From: Nitrosomonas marina
GTDB lineage: Bacteria; Pseudomonadota; Gammaproteobacteria; Burkholderiales; Nitrosomonadaceae
Direction of reading: 5' to 3'
Length of the DNA stretch: 64,000 nucleotides
Assembly: GCF_900111605.1 (NCBI RefSeq)
Contig: NZ_FOIA01000005.1
Coordinates: forward strand, 1-64,000
The notes under the pieces were generated by a model, which saw only the letters and a list, made by a program, of their open reading frames with translations, was not told the DNA's origin and did not search any database. Position 1 is the first letter of the stretch. Each line of letters opens with the position of its first letter. This document shows positions 9,666 through 17,398 of the stretch, piece after piece. The position numbers were made by a program, and so were the translations under genes.

Positions 9666-9883
9666 TTCTGCCTCCTGCATGATTCGGTTTTCAAGTAATT
9701 TGTCCGCTCTTTCGCCTTGTCCAGTATAGCAGCTCAATATTCACGTTCTACCATAGGCACCGGTAAAAAGTTGTATATCTTACTCCCACTGATACTTTTT
9801 CTGCCACCAATATCCAGCAAGGAACACTCCGTGCAGTTGTCTTTTTCGAAATTCAGTCAGCGCAACAATTCATTCCAGTCAGA

Positions 9884-10699
9884 TTAATACAAGGCAACTG
9901 TAGTATTGTCTTCCAGGCTGCCACTGGGCTGTTCAGCACGTTGTATTTTTCCAAACAGTCTGCGCACAGCGAACCGGGGACGCCGCTGCCAGTTTGATGA
10001 TTCATCCTTTGCCTGCCTGCCCAGATCAGAAACCTTACGCGTCTGATCAAGCAAAAACTGTCCTGAGTCTGCACAACCACAAAACAGTTGCCGGTAAAAT
10101 GTTCGACGCTTCCATATAGAAACGTGAATACCATCAATACTCATCCATTCCGGCTTTGGTTCGTACAAAACCAGCTGATACCGCTCAGCCAATGTATGCA
10201 AACCCTGATATACCGTGGACGCACGCTCAACTATCTGGTCACGGGAAAGTCTGCATGTTGGAAACAGAATATTTCGCAATAACATGAATCGACGTTCCGG
10301 CATCGCTCTGACTGAGGCCATCGGCAAATTCGTCATAACAATACGCGCACCACTTTGATGCAACTGATGAATACACCATGATACCCAGGCGAGAATCTGG
10401 TGTGGTGAATAGCCATAAAGAATATCGTTTCCAACATCCGTCAAAAAAGCATACACCGGCATCGGCTTTGCTGAACCCAACTGCCGCCATAGACCACACT
10501 GAACAATCCCCGGTAATTCGCGCACCAGGACCAGGCTATTTTGTCCGTACGAGCGTCCATGTCCCGCTGCAACCAGCACCTCACTTGGTGACCCACAATG
10601 CTGTTGCATCAATTGGATAATCATGCGAAGCGAAAAAATCAGATTGCTTGCACCGAGTAAAACAATTCGATTTGCAGGTGTTTGCAACCGACTATGCAT
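9884..10699 (-). CDS. SGNH/GDSL-fold hydrolase-like protein
   Basis: Protein of 271 residues with the block pattern of SGNH hydrolases: block I as VLLGASNLIF (nucleophile Ser18), block III as DVGNDILYG (Asn about 90), and block V as SIDGIHVS (Asp and His about 168-171). No signal peptide, so probably cytosolic. The last third is basic and low in recognisable structure. Its start overlaps the end of the CDP-alcohol phosphatidyltransferase gene by 8 bp, implying translational coupling and perhaps a role in lipid modification or turnover. Substrate unknown; it could be an esterase, lipase-like enzyme or acyltransferase. Confidence 0.7.
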   Translation of the reverse strand: MHSRLQTPANRIVLLGASNLIFSLRMIIQLMQQHCGSPSEVLVAAGHGRSYGQNSLVLVRELPGIVQCGLWRQLGSAKPMPVYAFLTDVGNDILYGYSPHQILAWVSWCIHQLHQSGARIVMTNLPMASVRAMPERRFMLLRNILFPTCRLSRDQIVERASTVYQGLHTLAERYQLVLYEPKPEWMSIDGIHVSIWKRRTFYRQLFCGCADSGQFLLDQTRKVSDLGRQAKDESSNWQRRPRFAVRRLFGKIQRAEQPSGSLEDNTTVALY

Positions 10700-11222
10700 T
10701 CCTCATACCACGATAAAAATTATTTTTGACAAACAATTGAATATAATCCAGTGCCGAGACAACACTCATGACAATTGTCAAAATCAGCAGCCATTGCGGA
10801 ATCATATGCAGACCGACAAAACTTAAAAAAACCAGAAATTGAAATACAGTCGCGATTTTACCGGGAATTCTGGGAATCACATTAAAAAAAGCCCGCCAGT
10901 TTTTTTCCCATGCGATAAACGAGGCGCCACAAAATACAGCAATATCACGGGCGCCAAATAATAAAAACTGCCACCAGGTCATGTCGGTTTCCAGAAACAT
11001 GATTACCGCAACTGATAAAACAAAGCATTTATCGGCTATCGGATCCAGCAACGCACCGAGAGGTGTTTGCAGATTAAACCAGCGGCTCAAGGCACCATCG
11101 AAATATTCAGTTGCCAGTGCCAAAGCAACGATAGCCAAGCGATATTGTTCTGGCGCAAATGGAAAAACAAAGGCCAGCGCCAGGCGTAACAAAGACAATG
11201 TATTTGGCAGATGTTTCAGCAT
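10692..11222 (-). CDS. CDP-alcohol phosphatidyltransferase family protein
   Basis: Small integral-membrane enzyme (176 residues) expected to transfer a phosphatidyl group from a CDP-lipid to an alcohol. The family signature is present as DG-x2-SR-x8-G-x3-D-x3-D, starting at FDGALSRWF (about residue 41); the usual Ala before Arg is Ser. Several hydrophobic helices cover the rest. It resembles PgsA-like proteins in size, but a dedicated pgsA could be elsewhere and pssA occurs in this same window, so the acceptor alcohol cannot be assigned. It is first in a two-gene unit with the SGNH hydrolase. Confidence 0.78.
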   Translation of the reverse strand: MLKHLPNTLSLLRLALAFVFPFAPEQYRLAIVALALATEYFDGALSRWFNLQTPLGALLDPIADKCFVLSVAVIMFLETDMTWWQFLLFGARDIAVFCGASFIAWEKNWRAFFNVIPRIPGKIATVFQFLVFLSFVGLHMIPQWLLILTIVMSVVSALDYIQLFVKNNFYRGMRNA

Positions 11223-11564
11223 TTTAGTTAATTTTTTCTAGATTGAACTACTCGAATCCCTCATAATTTGATTGTGTTCTAAATTACACACGCCTTACAA
11301 CAGAGAAATGCAGAAATGCTGTATGTGTGATACCAGGTGCTATTTGCCTTCTACAGCAGTAATAATATTATCAGAGGGGCAGCACAGTTGCGTTGAAAAA
11401 TTACCGCAGCAGCGGCATGTTCGTCATTCAGTGTTTTCGCACCATTACTGTATTTGGAATCAACAGGGTATTGGCTATACCGACTTAAGCTGATACGCTT
11501 TAAACTCTGGAGCATCTAGCTTTTTTTGCATTTGCAACTGAATTCTCAATAAAGGACAAGTCAT
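11223..11564. other. Intergenic region, divergent promoters expected
   Basis: A 342-bp gap between the minus-strand phosphatidyltransferase and the plus-strand DUF938 gene. It should hold promoters for both. I see no convincing -35/-10 pair, RNA gene or repeat. The 73-codon open frame at 11272-11493 has no ribosome-binding site or protein-like composition and is not called. A weak Shine-Dalgarno AAAGGA precedes the ATG at 11565. Confidence 0.5.
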
Positions 11565-12218
11565 ATGAATCAGGAAATACCTCCGTTAGATCCGCATCCC
11601 CTCAGTGAATATGTTGCCTGGGCGGGTGGACGTAACCGCGAACCGATATTAGGGGTCCTGAAGGAAAAATTACCTAAAGATCCGGAACGGGTGCTGGAAA
11701 TGGCCAGCGGCAGCGGCATGCATATCAATTATTTCGCACCACATTTCGAACATTTACATTTTCACCCGTCCGACAGGGATACCGAAGTTTTTGACAATAT
11801 CAGGAACCTGGCCACTCAGCAAGGCAACAACAATATCGCCGACCCTGTGCATCTGGATTTGACCAACCCCGATACCTGGTTCAATCCCGGTCCGGAAAAA
11901 TCATTTGCTGTGATTTTTTGTATCAATATTTTTCAGGTTGCACCAATTTCAATTGCAGACGGCATGATGAAATGTGCATCACATCTGCTGAAGGACGACG
12001 GTTTTCTGCTGATATACGGCCCCTTCCAGATTGAAGGCAAATTCACAACGGACTCCAACAAGGAATTCCACGATACGCTGAGTTCCGCCGGTGTGACTGA
12101 ATGGGGGCTCAAGGATATCGCTGATTTAAAGAAAGCGGCCGCAGTTCATGGTATGGAACTGAAAGAAATCATTGACATGCCGAGCAATAACTTTTCATTA
12201 ATCTTCGGAAAAAAATAA
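11565..12218 (+). CDS. DUF938 family SAM-dependent methyltransferase-like protein
   Basis: A 217-residue protein of the DUF938 (METTL26-like) family, a class I methyltransferase fold of unknown substrate. The SAM-binding strand-loop VLEMASGSGMHINYFA lies near residues 44-59. The acidic SDRDTEVFDNI region follows (about 69-79), with a post-III segment in LLIYGPFQIEGKFT (about 148-161). No membrane segment. It is followed after 3 bp by an SDR-fold protein and then by DUF1326/DUF2182 genes, suggesting one transcript of poorly characterised genes. Fold assignment is firm; activity is not shown by the sequence. Confidence 0.82.
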   Translation: MNQEIPPLDPHPLSEYVAWAGGRNREPILGVLKEKLPKDPERVLEMASGSGMHINYFAPHFEHLHFHPSDRDTEVFDNIRNLATQQGNNNIADPVHLDLTNPDTWFNPGPEKSFAVIFCINIFQVAPISIADGMMKCASHLLKDDGFLLIYGPFQIEGKFTTDSNKEFHDTLSSAGVTEWGLKDIADLKKAAAVHGMELKEIIDMPSNNFSLIFGKK

Positions 12219-12221
12219 CTG

Positions 12222-12956
12222 ATGATGTCATCCGGTTCAGCCATCGTTGCAGGCGTCGGACCTGAACAAGGCCTGGGCGCTGCGCTAGCGCGCTGTTTCG
12301 CTAAAAACGGTTTGCATGTCTTTATTTTCGGTCGCAGTGAGGATAGACTGCATCGAGTCGCATCAACTATTCAGCGATCGGGCGGTGCTGTAACCCCGAT
12401 TGCAGCCGATGTGACAATTGAGAACAGCGTACAATCGCTGTTTGACCAGATACGCGCACGTTGCGACAGGATCCATGTCGCGGCTTATAACGTCGACAGC
12501 AATATTCCCGCACCTTTTCTTGAAACCAGCACTGAAACATTTACAAATTTATGGCAACAAAACTGTCTGGGCGCCTTTTTATTCGCCAAACAATTGATGT
12601 CTATCATGCAGGCTCAGAAACAGGGAACCGTATTTTTTACCGGTGCAACCGCATCGCTCAGAGCCAGACCCCCTTTCACGGCATTTGCAACTGCCAAAGC
12701 AGGATTACGGGCGTTGGCACAGGGACTTGCACGGGAATTCTCACCACAAGGCATACATGTCGTGCACACAATTATTGACGGCGTGATCGACGGTGATCGG
12801 GCGCGACAGCAATTTCCTGAATTTGTGCAGGCCAAAGGCGTCGACGGCTTGCTTGAACTCGACGCAATCGCCCAAACTTACTGGGCGATACATCAACAGC
12901 CACGCAGCGCATGGACACACGAGCTTGATCTGAGACCATACAAAGAAATTTTTTAA
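12222..12956 (+). CDS. Atypical short-chain dehydrogenase/reductase-fold protein lacking catalytic Ser/Tyr
   Basis: Rossmann-fold SDR of 244 residues. The nucleotide-binding AGVGPEQGLG (10-19) is intact and DVT (about 63-65) marks the adenine-contact strand. Aligned by eye with FabG, the catalytic Ser falls on Ala142 and the catalytic Tyr on Phe155, while the Lys (159) of the YxxxK motif remains (F-A-T-A-K). A normal SDR redox mechanism is therefore unlikely. I recall related SDR proteins sharing this FxxxK form, so this is probably a conserved subfamily, not a recent mutation. It starts at ATGATG 3 bp after the DUF938 stop. Substrate unknown. Confidence 0.8.
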   Translation: MMSSGSAIVAGVGPEQGLGAALARCFAKNGLHVFIFGRSEDRLHRVASTIQRSGGAVTPIAADVTIENSVQSLFDQIRARCDRIHVAAYNVDSNIPAPFLETSTETFTNLWQQNCLGAFLFAKQLMSIMQAQKQGTVFFTGATASLRARPPFTAFATAKAGLRALAQGLAREFSPQGIHVVHTIIDGVIDGDRARQQFPEFVQAKGVDGLLELDAIAQTYWAIHQQPRSAWTHELDLRPYKEIF

Positions 12957-12994
12957 ACCGAGTTGATTGAAGAAACCATTACTGGACTTTAACA

Positions 12995-13603
12995 ATGAAT
13001 ACATTAACAGATTGGAAACTGCAAGGCAGTTATTTTGAGGCATGTAACTGTGAAACCGCATGCCCATGTATTTGGCTGCAGCCACCTTCGGAAGGTAATT
13101 GCAAACTACTGGTGGCATGGCACATAGATAACGGCCATTTAAATGGAGAATCGCTGGACAACCTGAATGTAGCGCTCGCCTGTTTCTCTCCCGGGCACAT
13201 GAAAGACGGCAACTGGCAAGCAGCGCTTTATGTAGATGAGCACGCCAGTGATGAGCAGTTTAATGCGGTTACTGAAATATACAGCGGCAAGCATGGCGGC
13301 CATCCCGCCGTTCTGATGAGCTTCGTCACCGAAATTTGGGGCATCCGAAAGGTAAAAATAGACTATTATGCGCATGGCAATCAGCGTGAACTGACAATAC
13401 CCGGTATTGCAGAAATGGCGGTCGAATCCATCCAGGGCATTCAGGACGGCGAAGCGACAATTGAAAACCCGCCTTTATGTGTGGTTACCAGTCATCCTGC
13501 AGTCGTCGCACGCTCATCCAACTATGCGTATCATGATTTTAACAAGTCCTGGAAATTCTCAAACCGTAACAGCTATTTTTCCCAGTTTACCTATCAACCC
13601 TGA
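12995..13603 (+). CDS. DUF1326 domain protein (Cys-rich, probable metal-binding)
   Basis: Protein of 202 residues matching DUF1326. The N-terminal cluster EACNCETACPCIW carries Cys17, 19, 23 and 25, with another Cys at 36; this spacing suggests metal binding or disulfides. No signal peptide or membrane helix is seen, so it is probably cytosolic or membrane-associated through a partner. It is followed 72 bp later by a DUF2182 membrane protein, the usual genomic partner of DUF1326. Function is not established; metal handling is an inference from residues and partnership. Confidence 0.8.
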   Translation: MNTLTDWKLQGSYFEACNCETACPCIWLQPPSEGNCKLLVAWHIDNGHLNGESLDNLNVALACFSPGHMKDGNWQAALYVDEHASDEQFNAVTEIYSGKHGGHPAVLMSFVTEIWGIRKVKIDYYAHGNQRELTIPGIAEMAVESIQGIQDGEATIENPPLCVVTSHPAVVARSSNYAYHDFNKSWKFSNRNSYFSQFTYQP

Positions 13604-13675
13604 TCACTCACACAATACTGCCGGTCCCATTGTTGGCCGGCAGCAGATCCTCTGTGTGGTAGTTCAGCTCAAATC

Positions 13676-14425
13676 ATGTCCAGAAATCAAGCAACCATTC
13701 TCTTAACCCTGTTGACTGTTATTATTGCCGCATGGTTATATTTGTATTACCAGCATTGGTTGATGACATCGCTGCCGATGTCGGAAATGTGGATGCCTTC
13801 GGCTGATATTTACAACTGGCAGTGGACAGACTTTTGGCTGGTTTACACAATGTGGGCTGTGATGATGATCGCGATGATGCTGCCAACCGCGATCCCAATG
13901 GTCGCTGTGTACACAAAAATTTGCGAACAACGCTACCAAACAGCCTACACTCATACCTTATTGTTTGTTTTTGCTTATCTTGTCGTCTGGCTCGTATTCA
14001 GTATAGCCCTGTCGGCATTGCAATGGCAGATGCATGGTCTGAATTTCCTAACCCCCATGATGGATATGCAACATGACCAGTTGGCAGCAATCCTTTTTTT
14101 ATTGGCAGGTGCTTACCAATTCACGCCACAGAAGAACAAGTTTTTACAGTCATGCCGCACGCCGATGGGGTTTGTCTTGACCGAATGGCGTGAAGGAACC
14201 ATGGGCGCTTTCCAAATGGGTATAAAGCACGGCAGTGCATGTCTTGGCTGCTGCTGGGCGCAAATGCTGATTATGTTTGCAGTTGGTGTAATGAGTCTGC
14301 TGGGTATGGTGTTCATTACACTGCTTGTTTTCGCTGAGAAAATCGTCCCGCCCCGGTACCGTTTTTTTTCCAAAGCAGTCGGTATTCTGTTTATAGTATG
14401 GAGTTTCCGTCTTTTTATCTCATAA
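13676..14425 (+). CDS. DUF2182 family integral membrane protein, predicted metal-binding
   Basis: Polytopic inner-membrane protein of 249 residues with about six hydrophobic helices. Helix 2 is strikingly Met-rich (MWAVMMIAMMLP, 59-70). A later helix carries HGSACLGCCWAQM (185-197) with His185, Cys189, Cys192, Cys193 and Met197 in a row. These soft-ligand clusters are the hallmark of this family, annotated elsewhere as predicted metal-binding. Together with DUF1326 it may move or insert a soft metal such as copper; that is inference. The Shine-Dalgarno is weak. Ends 9 bp before the DUF3422 gene. Confidence 0.8.
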   Translation: MSRNQATILLTLLTVIIAAWLYLYYQHWLMTSLPMSEMWMPSADIYNWQWTDFWLVYTMWAVMMIAMMLPTAIPMVAVYTKICEQRYQTAYTHTLLFVFAYLVVWLVFSIALSALQWQMHGLNFLTPMMDMQHDQLAAILFLLAGAYQFTPQKNKFLQSCRTPMGFVLTEWREGTMGAFQMGIKHGSACLGCCWAQMLIMFAVGVMSLLGMVFITLLVFAEKIVPPRYRFFSKAVGILFIVWSFRLFIS

Positions 14426-14434
14426 GCTACGTCT

Positions 14435-15775
14435 ATGAACGCTGATTCCTTGTCATCACAAACGGCCAACCATCGATTCAACGATGACCTGCTGGGTATT
14501 GCTCAGTACCAGCAAAGAAAGGAACTTCATAATGAGTTGAACGCAATCGCGTATGAGTTTCTGGCCATTCCCGCACAACTTTCGCATCTGGTTCTCTTAT
14601 CAGACAGGCAATTTATCAGTCAGGAACGCAAGCTGCTTGGCCAATTGTGCGACCAGTACAATACCACCCCACCCAATAGCAACACCAATGAATTTACTGT
14701 CGTAATGGGTGATGTACAACTCAGATGGGAACGTCACACAGAATATTCGACATACACAATTTATCAAGCGGGATCATTTGAAATTCCCTTTGAACAGCCT
14801 CCGATCAAGCGGTTGCCACGCAAATGGCTGACATGCCTGCCGGGAGAGGTGCTCGTTGCGACACATATAGCACTCGATGACCGTTCGCGTCCCAAGCGCA
14901 GCTTAAACGAACTGGCGCAACTGTTCTCTTCCAATACCGTCATCGGTTCCAAAGTGGCCGGCGGAAGTGCCAGTGTGTGGAGCGATAATCAGATTCATCA
15001 AGATGGTTTCGGCCGCATATTGATTCATGATGACAATTTACGCAGTCGTCAGGTCGGGCGCCTGGTCCAGCGACTGCTTGAGATAGAGACATATCGTATG
15101 CTGGCGATGCTGCCGCTGCCTTTGACCCGGGACATGATACCCAAGCTCGCACAAGCGGATCATCGGCTGGCTATGTTAAGAAACACCGAACTCATTAACA
15201 TTGATGATGAACAGCAACTGCTGGACGAATTAACCACACTGGCCGCCGAGATCGAAGTGCTCTCGGCCCAGACAAGCCATCGGTTTAACGCCTCCCGCGC
15301 ATATTATGATATTGTCAAACTGCGTATCAGGGAATTACGCGAGGAGCGCATAGAAGGTTTGCAAATGTTGCAAGAGTTCATGATACAGCGGTTATCTTCA
15401 GCGATGGGAACCTGCGAACTGGTACATTCGAAACTGGAGAATTTATCCTTGCATGTCGCACGCGCTTCGGAACTGTTGAGAACGCGTGTTGATATTTCCA
15501 TGGAAGCGCAAATTCGCGATCTGCTTAAATCGATGGATAATCGCGCACATCTGCAACTGCGGTTGCAGGAAACTGTAGAAGGGTTGTCAGTTGTAGTTTT
15601 AAGTTATTACCTGCTCGGTCTGATTGGCTATGGACTCAAGGCCATCAAAGCAACCGGTTATATGATCAATGTAGAACTGATCACAGGCATGGCCATTCCG
15701 GTTGTCGTTATCGGTGTATTTTTTGCTGTCCGGCGCATTCGCAACCTGGTAAACAAGCAGCATTCTAAGAAGTAA
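14435..15775 (+). CDS. DUF3422 family membrane-anchored protein
   Basis: A 446-residue protein of the DUF3422 family. A large soluble N-terminal part begins with the ELHNELNA segment (about residues 30-37). It is followed by a helical, coiled-coil-like stretch (about 250-385) and two C-terminal membrane helices (about 383-405 and 413-429), then a short basic tail. This layout recalls magnesium-transporter-like (CorA) topology, but no GMN motif is visible, so I do not call it a transporter. Last gene of the 11.6-15.8 kb plus-strand run, converging with sdaA with only 29 bp between them. Function unknown. Confidence 0.8.
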   Translation: MNADSLSSQTANHRFNDDLLGIAQYQQRKELHNELNAIAYEFLAIPAQLSHLVLLSDRQFISQERKLLGQLCDQYNTTPPNSNTNEFTVVMGDVQLRWERHTEYSTYTIYQAGSFEIPFEQPPIKRLPRKWLTCLPGEVLVATHIALDDRSRPKRSLNELAQLFSSNTVIGSKVAGGSASVWSDNQIHQDGFGRILIHDDNLRSRQVGRLVQRLLEIETYRMLAMLPLPLTRDMIPKLAQADHRLAMLRNTELINIDDEQQLLDELTTLAAEIEVLSAQTSHRFNASRAYYDIVKLRIRELREERIEGLQMLQEFMIQRLSSAMGTCELVHSKLENLSLHVARASELLRTRVDISMEAQIRDLLKSMDNRAHLQLRLQETVEGLSVVVLSYYLLGLIGYGLKAIKATGYMINVELITGMAIPVVVIGVFFAVRRIRNLVNKQHSKK

Positions 15776-15804
15776 TACCGCCCGCCTCGGCCCGTCATTA
15801 AACG

Positions 15805-17181
15805 TTAGCATTCCGTAATACTGACAGCCAGACCGCCTAGTGATGTTTCCTTGAATTTGACTGACATTTCCAGCCCGGTCTGTTTCATCGCTGCAATACA
15901 GTTGTCCAGTGACATAAAATGCTTACCGTCGCCACGAATCGCCAGCGATGCAGCAGTATATGCTTTGATCGCACCAAATCCGTTGCGTTCGATACAGGGT
16001 ACCTGGACCAAGCTACCTACCGGATCACAGGTCATTCCCAGATGATGCTCGAGTGCAATTTCCGCCGCATTTTCAATTTGTTCAGTTGTACCACCTTTAA
16101 TTGCGCAAAGTCCAGCAGCCGCCATCGCTGAAGCTGACCCCACTTCTCCCTGACACCCTACTTCAGCACCCGAAATAGAGCTGTTATGCTTGATCAGTCC
16201 GCCAACGGCTGCTGCAACCAGTAGAAAATCCCGCACCTGTTCATGTGTCGCTCCCTCATGCTTTACCGCGTGATAAAGAACGGCAGGGATAACACCTGCA
16301 GCGCCATTCGTCGGCGCTGTGACGACCATATGGCCAGCGGCATTTTCTTCATTCACAGCCATTGCATAGGCACACAGCCAGTCATTTAGACTCGCCTGTT
16401 GTGGCTTTTCCTGCAATTGGCGGTACAAAGCCTTGGCGCGCCTTTGTACCTTGAGTCCGCCAGGCAGAATGCCATCAGCTGACAGCCCATTCTGTGTGCA
16501 GGTGTGCATGGCTTCCCAGATAGCATCCAGGCCGGCATTCAATTCCGCTTCACCAAAACGCTCCAGTTCATTGCTGCGTTTCATCATGGCAACAGACAGA
16601 TTACTGTCAGCCGACATTTTCATCATCTGGTTCGCGTTTTCGAAAGGATAGCCACAGGAACTTGTCACTTCCAGTTTAATCGGCGCAACCAGTTGGCTGA
16701 TTTCGGCCAATGTTGTAATAAAACCGCCACCAATTGAAAAATAGGTTTCCTGCAATACGGTTTTTCCAACTGCATTCATCAGCTGAAAAATCATTCCGTT
16801 CGGATGCTCCGGAAGCGGTTCTCCACGGTCGAATACAATATCATCTACTGGAGAAAAGATGACATCTTCGCCTTCGAAATCAATTACTGTTCGAGAGGAA
16901 AGATCATCTACCAACGTATTGACATCTTCTTTGGCCAGTTCCGGAGGTGTGTAATCGTTTAGACCCAAAATAACAGCACGGTCGGTTGCATGACCTTTTC
17001 CGGTAAATGCCAGCGAACCTTTTAGCGTACACCGTACATGAAAGGGCTGATCACTGCTGTTACTGGCTATAAACTTCGAGCAACGATTGCGGAAATCCTT
17101 GGCAGCAACCATCGGCCCCATGGTATGGGAACTGGAAGGACCTACCCCAATTTTAAAAAGATCAAGAACACTGATGAACAT
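15805..17181 (-). CDS. sdaA: L-serine ammonia-lyase (single-chain, iron-sulfur)
   Basis: Deaminates L-serine to pyruvate and ammonia in the cytosol. The single-chain form fuses the beta domain ([20 protein letters not shown] near the N-terminus) to the alpha domain. Cysteines expected to hold the 4Fe-4S cluster are seen in the alpha part: [36 protein letters not shown] and IERNG. The frame opens at 17193 (MDSFMFIS). The family usually starts at the second Met, so I use 17181, giving 458 residues, close to the normal 455-460. No operon partner; a 217-bp gap to the next gene upstream holds nothing I recognise. Confidence 0.93.
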   Translation of the reverse strand: MFISVLDLFKIGVGPSSSHTMGPMVAAKDFRNRCSKFIASNSSDQPFHVRCTLKGSLAFTGKGHATDRAVILGLNDYTPPELAKEDVNTLVDDLSSRTVIDFEGEDVIFSPVDDIVFDRGEPLPEHPNGMIFQLMNAVGKTVLQETYFSIGGGFITTLAEISQLVAPIKLEVTSSCGYPFENANQMMKMSADSNLSVAMMKRSNELERFGEAELNAGLDAIWEAMHTCTQNGLSADGILPGGLKVQRRAKALYRQLQEKPQQASLNDWLCAYAMAVNEENAAGHMVVTAPTNGAAGVIPAVLYHAVKHEGATHEQVRDFLLVAAAVGGLIKHNSSISGAEVGCQGEVGSASAMAAAGLCAIKGGTTEQIENAAEIALEHHLGMTCDPVGSLVQVPCIERNGFGAIKAYTAASLAIRGDGKHFMSLDNCIAAMKQTGLEMSVKFKETSLGGLAVSITEC

Positions 17182-17398
17182 AAAAGAATCCAAAAATTGA
17201 ATAAATAAGCACTAGAAAATCCATATTCGATACCGTATTGATTGTCAGACAGATATACGCACTGTTCCGTTCGCTTGGGAAATTCTAATACTTTTTCATC
17301 GAAAACGCTTGTGTAAGTTACATCTGCACCGCTCCCCGAAAACTGCTGTGAAAAACAGGTCGCACAGGCAAATAGCAGTTGTTTACTATAAAGACGTA

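Noticed and set aside
11272-11493. 73-codon frame in the gap before the DUF938 gene
   Set aside because: No Shine-Dalgarno, odd His/Cys/Gln composition and no family likeness; treated as non-coding.
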